Numbered from the stretch's first letter, positions 1-8,143 are shown. The stretch is 38,606 bases of DNA from Desulfobacterales bacterium (GCA_018432925.1 JAHDSC010000083.1:1-38606); one strand, 5' to 3'. Notes: generated by a model not told the origin, from the sequence alone. Numbers and translations: made by a program.

Positions 1-502
1 GGCCGGCTCCGGTGTCGCCGCAGTAAAGATACCCCTCTTCGGGAGCCAGCGTTTTAAGCATGGGCTCCAGGTATCGGAACGTCTTTTTTTCTCCTCCGAT
101 CATCAGGCAGTAACCCTCATCCAGACCCCAAATGCCGCCGCTCACCCCCGCGTCCGCAAACTGAATCCCTTTTTCGGCCAGCAAAGCCGCCCGGCGGTTA
201 TCGTCCTTGAAATAGGTGTTCCCCCCGTCGATGACAATATCTCCGGGCGACAGGATCTCTTTGAGGCGATAAATATAATCATCAATTACAGGCCCGGCGG
301 GGAGCATGATCCAGACAACGCGAGGCGGAGAAAGCTTTCCGACTCCCTCGGCAAGAGAGTAGGCACCGATCGCTCCCTCGGCAACCATCCGGTCCGTCTT
401 TTCCGGGATGTGGTCGTAGGCGACCACCTCGTGCCCTCCCCTGAGAAGCCGTTTTGCCATATTCATACCCATCCGCCCCAAACCAAGCATGAGGATTCGC
501 AT
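1..502 (-). CDS. gnd: 6-phosphogluconate dehydrogenase, decarboxylating (5' part, cut by window edge)
   Basis: The enzyme oxidises 6-phosphogluconate to ribulose 5-phosphate and CO2 in the oxidative pentose phosphate pathway, in the cytoplasm. The reverse strand gives about 167 residues from MRILMLGLGRMG, a Rossmann dinucleotide-binding motif (GLGRMG) at the extreme N-terminus. It is followed by IDGGNTYFKDDNRR and DAGVSGGIWGLDEGYC, which are substrate and cofactor motifs of the short GndA/YqeC-type branch. The start at 502 is preceded on the minus strand by a GGGAGGCAAGGT-like ribosome site. The C-terminal domain lies outside the window, so intactness cannot be judged. Confidence 0.9.
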   Translation of the reverse strand, partial: MRILMLGLGRMGMNMAKRLLRGGHEVVAYDHIPEKTDRMVAEGAIGAYSLAEGVGKLSPPRVVWIMLPAGPVIDDYIYRLKEILSPGDIVIDGGNTYFKDDNRRAALLAEKGIQFADAGVSGGIWGLDEGYCLMIGGEKKTFRYLEPMLKTLAPEEGYLYCGDTGAG

Positions 503-1002
503 ACCTTGCCTCCCTTTTTTAGCCATTACGCTCGTTCACTCTGCGACAAGCCTCGGAAATGCCTTCGCTGTCGCGCTTCACTGCCCGGCCTTCCGTATCC
601 GGAATCTTGAATCGACCCCGTTTCCCTGAGCCAGGCGGGAATTTAACCGTTTTTATGCCGGAAACATCGAAGCCTGTTGGATTTACTTTATCCCCGAATC
701 AAGTGCCCGTAAATAAGGTAAATCCTGTATTTTAATAGGCAATCCGACGGGTTTATCGGCATACCTGTTCATTCGAACGCTTCTTCGGGGATGCCGGGCT
801 TCTTTTTGCCGGATCCTCCGAATTGGGATTCCGATTATCCCGCATGCCCGAACTTCATTGAAAAGTTTCAAGCCCTTAGATCTGTTTTTATCCATTGACA
901 CGAAGTGTTTCCGATTGTAGAGATAACAACGAAACGGAAGACAATAAGGCTGGACAAATTTGTCTGCCAATCAATGGCCATCACGCCACACAAGGATACG
1001 GC
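503..1002. other. Intergenic stretch, no gene recognised
   Basis: About 500 bases separate the divergent 6-phosphogluconate dehydrogenase and cupin genes. Short open frames on both strands show no family signature. I see no strong hairpin or canonical promoter pair here. It presumably carries both promoters. Confidence 0.4.
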
Positions 1003-1320
1003 ATGATCGTTAAATCTGAGGATGCACAGAGAAGGAGTTTTCTTGGGGTTGATTTTGTTCTGCTCTCGCACGGCCCGGAATCAATGGTTACCAAAATGCT
1101 TTACAAGAAAGGGGACAATCCCCCGTTACATAAGCATCCGAATGAGCAAAGCGGATATGTGATCTCCGGGGAATACAGAATCATTATTGATAATGTTGGG
1201 CACAAAATCGGCCCGGGTGATTCATACTCCATTCCTCGCGACGTTGAGCATTCCATTGAAATCATTGAGCCGGGTGAAGTACTGGATTTCTTCAGTCCGC
1301 CAAGAAAGGACTATCTATAG
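1003..1320 (+). CDS. Small single-domain cupin protein
   Basis: This 105-residue protein has a single cupin beta-barrel. Cupin motif 1 reads PPLHKHPNEQSGYVISGEY, with the two metal-binding histidines and a Gln/Glu position. Motif 2 reads GPGDSYSIPRDVEHSIEI with the third histidine. Such proteins bind a metal and act as small dioxygenases, isomerases or ligand sensors; the substrate cannot be told from sequence. The frame is open further upstream to 895, but an AAGGA site lies 6 bases before the ATG at 1003 and the cupin fold starts just after it, so this start is preferred. It appears to be a single-gene unit. Confidence 0.8.
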   Translation: MIVKSEDAQRRSFLGVDFVLLSHGPESMVTKMLYKKGDNPPLHKHPNEQSGYVISGEYRIIIDNVGHKIGPGDSYSIPRDVEHSIEIIEPGEVLDFFSPPRKDYL

Positions 1321-1660
1321 GGTTTGATTCCTGATCCACCGGATGGCTTTCATCCGCCGATGATCCGCATCTTGATGTTTTAAATAATTTCAGTTTGGGA
1401 TTGTTCCTGAATTATAATGATCGGGTTTTAAAAAATGCATCTCAATACCATAGGATTACTACCTCCGCCTGCCTTCAATTAGCCATTAAATTTTCGATGG
1501 TTATGAAGGGCACATGGGCATTGACACCCTTTGACCGATGGAGTTGTCACAGGGAAGAGGACAGGTGTTTGCATCGCCGGTCACTCGATCTTCTCTATTT
1601 CCTCCAACTGTCAATCCATGTGCAAAAACGAACTGTTCTTTGGGAATACGGAGTAATTCT
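1321..1660. other. Intergenic stretch before the MFS gene
   Basis: This 340-base stretch contains a short weak hairpin (GGATG/CATCC near 1341) just after the cupin stop and open frames without family resemblance. The open frame of the following MFS gene extends back to 1538, but the encoded residues there look like random translation. Nothing else is recognised. Confidence 0.4.
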
Positions 1661-2842
1661 ATGGTACGATATCAATCTGTCGTAACTATAAATATTGCGG
1701 TTTTCTTACTGATGCTCGGGATTGGCATGATCGTAGCATTGCTTCCCCAGCGAATCATGAATCTGTCCGGTTCAGTATCGAGTGTCGGGTATTTGGCCTC
1801 TGCCTTTGCCTTAACTTACGTGTTGTTTCAGATTCCGATAGGAAACCTTTCCGATAGATTCGGATTCAAACCATTTCTTGTCGGAGGATATTTTCTCTGC
1901 TCTTTAACCGGTCTGCTTTACTATTGTTCAAAAACATCCGGACTCATTCTATGGGGTCGGATGTTGCAGGGCATAGGAGAGATTCCTGTTTGGGCCCTTG
2001 CACCTGCCCTTTTGTCGATTCAATTTCCGGATCATAAGGGTAGAGTCATGGGGTTGTATAACGCTTCTCTTCATTGCGGTCTCACCTCAGGAAGCCTTTT
2101 AGGAGTTTTAGTCAGCAGAACATGGCAGGGCAATGAACCATTTTTATTTTTCGCCGGGGTAAGCTTTCTGGGCGGAATGCTTATTGCGCTGTTTGTTGAA
2201 AACCCAAATCAGGAAGGGATCGCTCAAACGGCAAGGTTAAATACCGCTTTCGTCCGATCCCTGTCCAGCAATCATTCAGTACTGGCTGTCTTGGCGGGCA
2301 TTGCACTGTATGGCGCTGGGTATGGAATTTTCATAACTCTGATTCCTGCTTTTCTGATCAGCGCAAAAAGTTTTAATCAAACAACAGTCGGGGTATTTTT
2401 CACGCTTTTTTATATTTCAATCAGCTTATCCCATCTCATTGCCGGTCCCCTATCGGATCGCAAAGGTCGGAAACCGACGATGGTTTTTGGACTGATCATG
2501 GCAACTTTTGGAATCGCGATGTTTTCGGGATTCAAACAACCCTGGCTCATTGTTTTTCTGACTCTGGCGTCCTTTGGACTGGGCGTTTTTTCCATCGCTG
2601 CAATAACATTCTTAAACGAATGTGTTCCAAAGCCTTTAAAAGGAACGATTTCAGGTGCCTTTTATTTTTTTTGGGGAGCGGGTTTCTTCTTCGGACCTCT
2701 GCTACTGGGGAAAATGGGGCAGTCCGGATATTGGCAGATGGGATTTATGTCATTGGCCGGGCTTTTTATGATCGAACTCATCACCTGCTTTATGGTGGTT
2801 AAAAGCCTATCAAAAGCAGTCAGTATTAACTGTTCACACTAA
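1661..2842 (+). CDS. Major facilitator superfamily transporter
   Basis: This is a 393-residue inner-membrane secondary transporter with about twelve hydrophobic segments. The loop 2-3 MFS signature is GNLSDRFGFKPFLVGG and its repeat in the second half is GPLSDRKGRKPTMVFG, the usual duplicated 6+6 helix architecture. A GGAG site lies about 8 bases before the ATG at 1661, and the first transmembrane helix begins within 15 residues, so this start is preferred over the upstream one at 1538. The substrate is unknown; the overall look is of a drug/metabolite proton-antiporter (MFS_1) type. A strong hairpin lies downstream (2885-2914). Confidence 0.85.
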   Translation: MVRYQSVVTINIAVFLLMLGIGMIVALLPQRIMNLSGSVSSVGYLASAFALTYVLFQIPIGNLSDRFGFKPFLVGGYFLCSLTGLLYYCSKTSGLILWGRMLQGIGEIPVWALAPALLSIQFPDHKGRVMGLYNASLHCGLTSGSLLGVLVSRTWQGNEPFLFFAGVSFLGGMLIALFVENPNQEGIAQTARLNTAFVRSLSSNHSVLAVLAGIALYGAGYGIFITLIPAFLISAKSFNQTTVGVFFTLFYISISLSHLIAGPLSDRKGRKPTMVFGLIMATFGIAMFSGFKQPWLIVFLTLASFGLGVFSIAAITFLNECVPKPLKGTISGAFYFFWGAGFFFGPLLLGKMGQSGYWQMGFMSLAGLFMIELITCFMVVKSLSKAVSINCSH

Positions 2843-2884
2843 CAGAAGATAAAAAAGGTGCCCCTGAACAAAGGCATTGAAACG

Positions 2885-2914
2885 GGTTGGGAAATGCCAG
2901 CGGATTTCCCAACC
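2885..2914. repeat. Perfect 11-bp stem-loop between MFS gene and RAYT element
   Basis: GGTTGGGAAAT at 2885-2895 pairs perfectly with ATTTCCCAACC at 2904-2914 around an 8-base loop (GCCAGCGG). It sits 43 bases after the MFS stop and 20 bases outside the left end of the RAYT element. There is no following T-run, so it is either a transcript end stabiliser or a REP-like palindrome rather than a classical terminator. Confidence 0.55.
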
Positions 2915-2934
2915 ACTCATGCCTGGACTTGGGG

Positions 2935-3961
2935 TCACATCTTGAATAGTGAGCAATATTGACATTTCTATCGTTTGCTGCTATTGGCCTCGATTATGGC
3001 ACGCGCATGGCGAATAGAATACGATGGTGCTTTGTACCATGTCCTGTCCAGAGGCAATGAACGACAGGATATCTTTCGCGACGATCAGGACCGGAGTCGG
3101 TTTTTAGAATCAATAGCAGAGATGTCCGAACGTTATGATATGGATATCTTTGCCTATGTTTTGATGGGAAACCACTATCACCTTCTTTTGAAAACGAACC
3201 GATCAAATCTGTCAAAAGGCATGCAATGGCTTGGATTGGCCTATACCCGGCGCTTTAATATACGCCATTGCAGGTCAGGGCATCTGTTTCAGGGGCGATT
3301 CAAAAGCATCATTGTTGAAAATGACGCCTATCTGGTACTTGTGTCCTGCTATATTCACCGTAATCCCTTGAGGGCAAACATTGTCGAACGTCTGGCGGAT
3401 TACCGCTGGAGCAGCTACCCCGTCTATGCATACGGATGCAAGGGACCTGAATGGCTCAAAACCGAGACGATTCTTTCTCAATTCGGCGATCGGAACAGGC
3501 ATCAGGCATATAGAGAAAAAGTGCAGCGATATTCCGAGGAGGAAAAGCGATTATGGGAGGATCTGAAACATGGCATGATTTTAGGAACCACTGAATTTGT
3601 AAAAAAACTAAGGGATAATTTTCTGCCCCGCTCTGTTCAAAAAGAGATTCCCCAGCAGCTAAAAATACGAAAAGATGTTGATCCGTCAAATCTCATCCGT
3701 AAAGCAGCCGAGATACTTGATGTGGATATGTTGCTTTTTCAACAATCCAGAAGGATCCCAAAATCGGTGAAAGCCAATAGGGACCTGCTTGTATATTGCA
3801 TATGGAAAACCGGAATACTGACAAACGAAAAAATTGGTGAGCTTTTCGGCGTGAGTTATTCTTCGATCAGTCATATCGTTAAATCGGTGAAATCCGAATT
3901 GGAGACGAATGAAGAGTTCCTGGAGAAATTCATGAAAATATATTCACTATTCAAGATGTGA
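2935..3961 (+). mobile_element. RAYT (IS200/IS605-like) element with terminal inverted repeats
   Basis: The element is bounded by an 18-bp perfect inverted repeat: TCACATCTTGAATAGTGA at 2935-2952 and its exact complement at 3944-3961. Imperfect similarity extends a few bases outward (GGGG on both outer flanks). It contains one gene, a Y1 HUH transposase of the REP-associated tyrosine transposase type. The right repeat overlaps the last codons and stop of that gene. A second left end with the same GACTTGGGGTCACATC sequence is present at 7591-7619, showing that this end sequence is a reproducible element boundary. Confidence 0.8.
2996..3961 (+). CDS. REP-associated tyrosine transposase (RAYT, Y1 HUH family)
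   Basis: This 321-residue single-strand DNA transposase has an N-terminal Y1_Tnp domain. It shows MARAWRIEYDGALYHVLSRG at the start, the metal-binding HUH motif in MGNHYHLLLK, and the catalytic tyrosine region CYIHRNPLRANIV followed by YRWSSYPVY. The last 70 residues look like a helix-turn-helix of DnaA/Trp-repressor type (NEKIGELFGVSYSSISHIVK), a common C-terminal extension in this group. The open frame starts at 2975, but the family's MxRxxR start is at 2996. No residue loss is visible in the active site, so it may be functional. Its last six codons and stop lie in the right inverted repeat. Confidence 0.9.
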   Translation: MARAWRIEYDGALYHVLSRGNERQDIFRDDQDRSRFLESIAEMSERYDMDIFAYVLMGNHYHLLLKTNRSNLSKGMQWLGLAYTRRFNIRHCRSGHLFQGRFKSIIVENDAYLVLVSCYIHRNPLRANIVERLADYRWSSYPVYAYGCKGPEWLKTETILSQFGDRNRHQAYREKVQRYSEEEKRLWEDLKHGMILGTTEFVKKLRDNFLPRSVQKEIPQQLKIRKDVDPSNLIRKAAEILDVDMLLFQQSRRIPKSVKANRDLLVYCIWKTGILTNEKIGELFGVSYSSISHIVKSVKSELETNEEFLEKFMKIYSLFKM

Positions 3962-3980
3962 TCCCCGTTTTCAAAAAGAT

Positions 3981-4331
3981 ATGATTCACTACATTATTAA
4001 AGTTATTCTATCGGCAGTTTTAATAGCGCTGGTTTCGGAGATCGCTAAGAGAAATTCATTTGCGGGTGCTGTTATAGCCTCTTTGCCCATTATTTCTATA
4101 TTGGCTTTCGTATGGATGTACGTCGATACAGGTGACGTACAAAAGGTGTCAACGCTTTCAACACAAATATTTTGGCTTGTTATTCCGTCGTTGGTGTTGT
4201 TTATATCACTACCCATATTGCTGAAATCCAACATTAACTTTTATGTAAGCTTGTTAATTTCAATGTCTTTGACTGCGACAGCATATTTTGTTTTTGCGTT
4301 GATTTTAAAGGCAAAAGGCATTCAATTATAA
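3981..4331 (+). CDS. DUF3147-like small membrane protein
   Basis: This 116-residue protein has four hydrophobic helices and short loops (first helix near residues 3-18, then [20 protein letters not shown], then two more), typical of the DUF3147 family of unknown function. It begins 20 bases after the right end of the RAYT element and has only a weak AAAAAGAT ribosome site. The insertion may therefore have separated it from its original promoter. It is followed by a strong imperfect stem-loop. Confidence 0.65.
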   Translation: MIHYIIKVILSAVLIALVSEIAKRNSFAGAVIASLPIISILAFVWMYVDTGDVQKVSTLSTQIFWLVIPSLVLFISLPILLKSNINFYVSLLISMSLTATAYFVFALILKAKGIQL

Positions 4332-4343
4332 AAATCGTAGAAT

Positions 4344-4386
4344 CGGGTAGCTGGGGGTTTTTTCCCTTCGGCCCCCACACCACCCG
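4344..4386. repeat. Imperfect stem-loop after the DUF3147 gene
   Basis: CGGGT (4344-4348) and TGGGGG (4352-4357) pair with CCCCCA (4372-4377) and ACCCG (4382-4386), with a small internal loop and a 14-base apical loop. It starts 13 bases after the gene stop. It may act as a transcript terminator although no T-run follows, or be a fragment of a structured mobile RNA. Confidence 0.4.
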
Positions 4387-4483
4387 ACAAGCGGATTTAA
4401 AAGCTGCGCCCCTACAAATCGGGCAGGAGGCCAAACAGCGGGCGCATTTGAAAAACCCGTTTGCTTATTATGTGAGGTACTCA

Positions 4484-5251
4484 ATGAAACAGTATGTTCT
4501 TACGCCGGCAGCCGGAAAACGTTTGATCGGAAAGGCATTAGCCGTTCATCCGGTTGTTTCATCCGTGCTTAAAGCAGGAACTCTTGTGATTGTGGCCGGG
4601 ACAACCAATGGTTATGTTGCCGAGGAAATACTTGGCTCCGTGGGACAGGCGCAGGGATTCACCAGGAGGAGATTTTTCCGCGGAGTCACTCTTCCTCCGT
4701 CTCTACCTACGACTCATACCGGGCGTTTACCGGATGAAAGTGAGTTCCCGGGTGATGTCATCCTTTCGAACGGCATCCGGCAAAAAGGCAAAACAATTTT
4801 CGATGTTGTGGATGATTTAAAAGAAGGAGATCTCATTCTCAAAGGGGCAAATGCTTTAGATTTCGTTCACAAACGAGCAGCAATTCTTATCGGACATCCC
4901 AAAGCCGGAACAATCGGCGTGGCTCTGCAAGCAATTTTAGGTAGACGCGTCCAGCTCATTCTTCCCGTAGGTCTCGAGAAGCGTATGGATGGCGATTTCG
5001 ATTCAATCGCACAAAAAATGAATGCACCCGCAGTAAAAGGGCCGCGTTTTCTGCCGGTGCCGGGTCAGGTTTTTACCGAGATCGACGCCATTGCACTTTT
5101 AACGGGAGCCAAAGCGGAAATGATCGCAGGTGGAGGAGTATGTGGTGCAGAGGGTTGTGTATGGCTGGCTGTCAGCGGAACCGAGGAACAGATGAAAGAT
5201 GCTGAATCGCTCATCCGGATGATTATTTCGGAACCGCCATTTGAATTATAA
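4484..5251 (+). CDS. Conserved protein of unknown function, Gly-rich
   Basis: This 255-residue soluble protein belongs to no family I can name. It has repeated beta-alpha-like stretches ([69 protein letters not shown]) and a C-terminal glycine/cysteine segment, [17 protein letters not shown]. These recall a nucleotide- or sugar-binding fold, but no catalytic motif is certain. The open frame reaches back to a TTG at 4448. The ATG at 4484 with GAGG 6 bases upstream is preferred. It stands alone between two hairpins (4344-4386 and 5283-5308). Confidence 0.65.
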   Translation: MKQYVLTPAAGKRLIGKALAVHPVVSSVLKAGTLVIVAGTTNGYVAEEILGSVGQAQGFTRRRFFRGVTLPPSLPTTHTGRLPDESEFPGDVILSNGIRQKGKTIFDVVDDLKEGDLILKGANALDFVHKRAAILIGHPKAGTIGVALQAILGRRVQLILPVGLEKRMDGDFDSIAQKMNAPAVKGPRFLPVPGQVFTEIDAIALLTGAKAEMIAGGGVCGAEGCVWLAVSGTEEQMKDAESLIRMIISEPPFEL

Positions 5252-5282
5252 TCGAATTTTGCCAAAAGCGAAAAAAGGCATA

Positions 5283-5308
5283 CACCGGTCGGCTTTCAGG
5301 CACCGGTG
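5283..5308. terminator. Stem-loop after the unknown gene, possible terminator
   Basis: CACCGGT at 5283-5289 pairs with ACCGGTG at 5302-5308 around a 12-base loop, 31 bases after the preceding stop. No T-run follows, so termination is only a possibility. Confidence 0.35.
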
Positions 5309-5502
5309 ATGTCTGAAATTCGGTATGCAGGTTGCATAAATTCACGGATGCGATTATGGAACAATTAAAAAAAGGAAGCCTTGGGGCACCGATGGTTTTT
5401 CAACCGAAATTGAATAAGCACAACATGAGCACCTGGAGACCGCTTTTGAGTATATGAATCAACCCGGATGGATTGAAGTAAAAACAGGGGAACTCTTTAA
5501 AT

Positions 5503-6174
5503 ATGAAGATAATCGGCATCGTCGGAAGTCCAAGAAAGATAAAAGGAAATACCGGTCGGCTGATGTTGGAGGTATTGAAGGCAGCGGAAAAAGAAGGCGC
5601 AACATTTGAAACGGTTGACTTGCCCGGGGGGACGGTTCTTCCCTGCAAAGCCTGTGACACATGTCACCAAAAAGGATTTTGTCCGCAGAAAGATGATTTT
5701 GAAAACATTAAGGCCAAAATCATGGAGAGCGACGGTGTCGTTCTGGCAAGTCCGAATTATATTTTTAGCGTCAGTGCTCAATTGAAAGCCTTCATGGATC
5801 GCTGCTGCGGTGTCATCCATCGGATGGCCTTCGAAGGAAAATATGGCGCTTCGGTGGTGACTTCAGGGGGAGGGGATGAAGCCCAGGTGGCTGATTTTAT
5901 GAACCATTTCATGATCATCACCGGCATTATCCCTGTAGGTTCGGTCTGGGCCACCATGGGCAAGATTTCCGGCGATGAATTTCCCGCGGAAATTTTAGAA
6001 AATGCAAAGACCCTCGGCCGGAAACTGGTCCACGACTGGCAAAATCGAATTTTGCCCCCTGATATCGAGCATCGCAGGACTCGGTTTATGGAAAGAATGC
6101 GCCGGTTGATGATTTATCGCAAAGACGAATGGGCATTTGAATATGAATACTGGAAGAAAATGCGCAAATTATGA
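5503..6174 (+). CDS. NADPH-dependent FMN reductase / iron-sulfur flavoprotein
   Basis: This 223-residue flavodoxin-fold protein begins MKIIGIVGSPRKIKGNT, the FMN phosphate-binding loop of the NADPH-dependent FMN reductase family. Residues around 49-61 hold a compact cysteine motif, CKACDTCHQKGFC (C-x2-C-x2-C-x5-C), which matches the [4Fe-4S] motif of archaeal-type iron-sulfur flavoproteins (Isf). Such proteins shuttle electrons, and in methanogens reduce O2 or peroxide. ASPNYIFSVSAQLKAFMDR is the second conserved flavin-site block. The C-terminal 45 residues are basic and helical. Directly downstream lies an acetyltransferase remnant; the gene is probably transcribed alone. Confidence 0.85.
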   Translation: MKIIGIVGSPRKIKGNTGRLMLEVLKAAEKEGATFETVDLPGGTVLPCKACDTCHQKGFCPQKDDFENIKAKIMESDGVVLASPNYIFSVSAQLKAFMDRCCGVIHRMAFEGKYGASVVTSGGGDEAQVADFMNHFMIITGIIPVGSVWATMGKISGDEFPAEILENAKTLGRKLVHDWQNRILPPDIEHRRTRFMERMRRLMIYRKDEWAFEYEYWKKMRKL

Positions 6175-6229
6175 AATGATGATCCCGGATAGCGGGGTCA
6201 CAAGAATTCGGAAGGAGAGCCGAAACCGG

Positions 6230-6559
6230 TATGGACTCGGGCCTGTCTCGGTGTCGCCGGAGTATCAGCGGGAGGACGTTGGCAAAGCTCTGATGCGAGA
6301 AGAGCTGTCAAGGCTGCAAGAAATGAATACTCAAGGATGTTGTCTCGTCGGGCATCCGGATTACTACAGGAAATTCGGGTTCAAAAATATGCCGGGACTT
6401 GTGCATGAGGGAGTGCCACAGGAGGTCTTCTTCGCTCTGTCCTTCGACGGGCATGCTCCGCGGGGCACCGTCACGTTCCACGACGGATTCAAAGCAGATG
6501 GCGACGAAGAGGCTTTCGGCGAAGCTCTACAGCGCGCCCGACCTTTGGCGTTCGGCTGA
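6230..6559 (+). pseudogene. GNAT acetyltransferase, 5'-truncated remnant (YhbS-like)
   Basis: From about 6230 the frame encodes YGLGPVSVSPEYQRE and continues through CCLVGHPDYYRKFGFKN to PRGTVTFHDGFKA. This is the C-terminal two thirds of a YhbS-type GNAT N-acetyltransferase. The first 50-60 residues of the family are missing; upstream sequence runs straight into the end of the flavoprotein gene. The acetyl-CoA loop, normally QRxGIGKAL, reads QREDVGKAL, so a key glycine is lost. The open frame formally begins at 6137, inside the flavoprotein gene, with no ribosome site. Remnant status is the simplest reading. Confidence 0.7.
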
Positions 6560-6588
6560 TCAAAACAAAAAATACAAAGGAGGTTCAT

Positions 6589-6900
6589 ATGCCTGAAAAT
6601 TTTTCCGCAGTCATGTCGGATAAAGAGAAAGCCGGTCATTACGTCTCCGAGATGCTTGGCATCTCCGTCAAAACGGATGAAATGGACTTTTTGCTTCGGA
6701 TTGGTGGAGAAATCTATCGAATCGACTTTCGTAAGTGCAATCGTGATGAGATCTTGTCGGATTCGACGGAGTTATTAGGTGCGATCGCTGACACTCAACA
6801 CCAACGTTTGCATGATGTCCAGAATTTGGTTCATGAGACATGCAATGAGCTCGTTCACTTACTCGACGAAATCCGGATTGCGAGCTCGGTGAACAAGTAG
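6589..6900 (+). CDS. Small protein of unknown function, first of a pair
   Basis: This 103-residue, acidic, mostly helical protein is not in any family I recognise. The N-terminal half has a short beta-like stretch (MDFLLRIGGEIYRIDFRKC). The C-terminal half (about 62-98) reads as one or two amphipathic helices, LGAIADTQHQRLHDVQNLVH onward, possibly a coiled coil. The AAAGGAGG ribosome site 5 bases before the ATG is nearly perfect, so translation is credible. The next gene starts 43 bases later on the same strand with its own AAGGAG site, suggesting a two-gene operon. Confidence 0.6.
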   Translation: MPENFSAVMSDKEKAGHYVSEMLGISVKTDEMDFLLRIGGEIYRIDFRKCNRDEILSDSTELLGAIADTQHQRLHDVQNLVHETCNELVHLLDEIRIASSVNK

Positions 6901-6943
6901 TCCATCCGAAAAACTACAATTAAGGAAATGAAGGAGATGAGCG

Positions 6944-7528
6944 ATGGCTGGATTCGATATTAAAAATAACACCATATGGCCGCTGGAGATTTCCCTGAGA
7001 CAGCTTGGACCGCTTTACTGGGGTGTTACTAATCCGGGAGAGACGTTCAGGCGCGGCACCGGAGCGGTCTGGTTCACAATACAAGCCACGGTTTCACTTG
7101 ACGGCAAGGAACACATTACGAAATGGGATGCAATTTGGCCGATTGCATCCGTAGTGGGAGCGCTTGCGATAGGGGCATTGACCGGCGGATACGGTGCCTT
7201 TGCTATGGCCGGATCAATTGCATCAAGCGTCGGTTCGCTCAGTATAGCAGGCATCACGGCATCCATGGCCTCAACCTTGATTGCAGGAGGTGTTGCCGCC
7301 ACGGAGGCCATCGTAATATCCGGAGCTACGCTTGGCGCATTGAGTTCATCGGCGGCCGCGACTGCATTGTCAAACATTTTCACCAAGCAGAATGCTTCGG
7401 TTAGTAAGATGGGCTGCTACGCCGGATGGTCAGGTCACAAACATTACACCATCAGTGGCGGACCGACGTTAAAGCCCCTTCCGAACGGTCAAATGGAACT
7501 CGTGCCGGGAAAACTGAAAATCAGGTAA
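6944..7528 (+). CDS. Protein of unknown function with Gly/Ala-rich hydrophobic core
   Basis: This 194-residue protein has three parts. Residues 1-60 are beta-rich (MAGFDIKNNTIWPLEISLRQ, then TGAVWFTIQATVSL). Residues 62-147 are strongly hydrophobic and rich in Gly, Ala and Ser (VVGALAIGALTGGYGAFAMA, AATALSN) with small-residue spacing like glycine zippers. The polar tail of about 45 residues includes CYAGWSGHKHYTISGG. There is no signal peptide. The architecture suggests a membrane-inserting or oligomerising protein, conceivably a toxin or effector, but this is inference. A GGAGATGAGCG ribosome region precedes the ATG. It is co-directional with the small gene at 6589. Confidence 0.6.
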   Translation: MAGFDIKNNTIWPLEISLRQLGPLYWGVTNPGETFRRGTGAVWFTIQATVSLDGKEHITKWDAIWPIASVVGALAIGALTGGYGAFAMAGSIASSVGSLSIAGITASMASTLIAGGVAATEAIVISGATLGALSSSAAATALSNIFTKQNASVSKMGCYAGWSGHKHYTISGGPTLKPLPNGQMELVPGKLKIR

Positions 7529-7593
7529 ATTACAGACAGTTAATCATCAATTGGAATGCAATCGAAAAAGAAAGAAAAAAGGAGCAATGCAGA

Positions 7594-7754
7594 CTTGGGG
7601 TCACATCGTTGAATCGTGATCAAATTGATATTTCTATCATTTCCTGCGATTCGCCTCGATTATGGCGCGCGCGTGGCGAATAGAATATGCTGGTGTTTTG
7701 TACCACGTCCTGTCCAGAGGCAATGAACAACAGGATGCGTTCGTTAGATTATAA
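7594..7754 (+). pseudogene. RAYT remnant 1: left end plus first 25 codons
   Basis: ACTTGGGGTCACATC followed by a one-base variant of the 18-bp terminal repeat (7601-7619) leads into an ATG at 7662. This encodes MARAWRIEYAGVLYHVLSRG NEQQD, almost the same N-terminus as the complete RAYT at 2996. Similarity stops abruptly at about 7736 and the frame ends at 7754. Everything downstream, including the HUH motif and right end, is missing. It marks a second, older insertion of the same element family. Confidence 0.8.
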
Positions 7755-7790
7755 GTTTCGTTTTAATGTTTCATTTGATGTTTTGATTGC

Positions 7791-7961
7791 ATGCCACGAA
7801 AAGCCCGCGCAGATGCACAATGCGAACTGAACCACATGATTGCCGGAGGAAATGGGCGCCGAAAAATTTTCGATGATAATGACGATCGAGATTTTTTATC
7901 GAACGCTTTGGGAAAATTATCACCGAAACACAAACCTATGCAATATCACTACGAGATTTGA
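7791..7961 (+). pseudogene. RAYT remnant 2: N-terminal fragment of a different subfamily
   Basis: An ATG at 7791 opens a 56-codon frame starting MPRKARADAQCELNHMIAGG and continuing GRRKIFDDNDDRDFL. This matches the common RAYT N-terminus (MPRKxRxDAPGxLHHIIxRG...IFxDDxDRxxFL). It is a different subfamily from the MARAWRIEY type next door. Similarity fades after about residue 45, before the HUH motif, and the frame ends in TGA at 7959-7961. It is clearly non-functional. Confidence 0.65.
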
Positions 7962-8006
7962 AACTTATAATCTGACATACGTCCCTTGTTTTTCAATTAA
8001 ATCAAC

Positions 8007-8083
8007 CGAACCGCCTATGTACGTGATCCGTATGCCCGGTGGTCTGGGAGGAGGGGGACACGAGACTCCTCCCTATCCCGATT
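8007..8083 (+). ncRNA. Probable 3' end (domains V-VI) of a degenerate group IIC intron
   Basis: GAACCGCC at 8008-8014 and CCGGTGGT at 8036-8043 flank an inner TACG/CGTA helix, the layout of group IIC intron domain V, whose catalytic triad is CGC. It is followed by GGGAGGAG...CTCCTCCC and TATCCCGATTC, matching the usual domain VI helix and intron 3' end. The lower part of domain V has mismatches, and no reverse transcriptase lies upstream, so this is a decayed fragment. The call rests on remembered family sequence, not a covariance search. Confidence 0.45.
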
Positions 8084-8143
8084 CGATGGATTTTTCCGAT
8101 ACCTGATCAAGACAAAACTTTGAGAAAAAATAAGGAAAAAATC

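Noticed and set aside
5356..5500. Possible small gene or decayed frame before the flavoprotein (AFEYMNQPGWIEVKTGELFK)
   Set aside because: Short, preceded by a stop, runs into the flavoprotein in another frame; no family recognised.
8039..8143. Longer N-terminus for the methyltransferase
   Set aside because: The extra residues translate the intron remnant and do not resemble the family.
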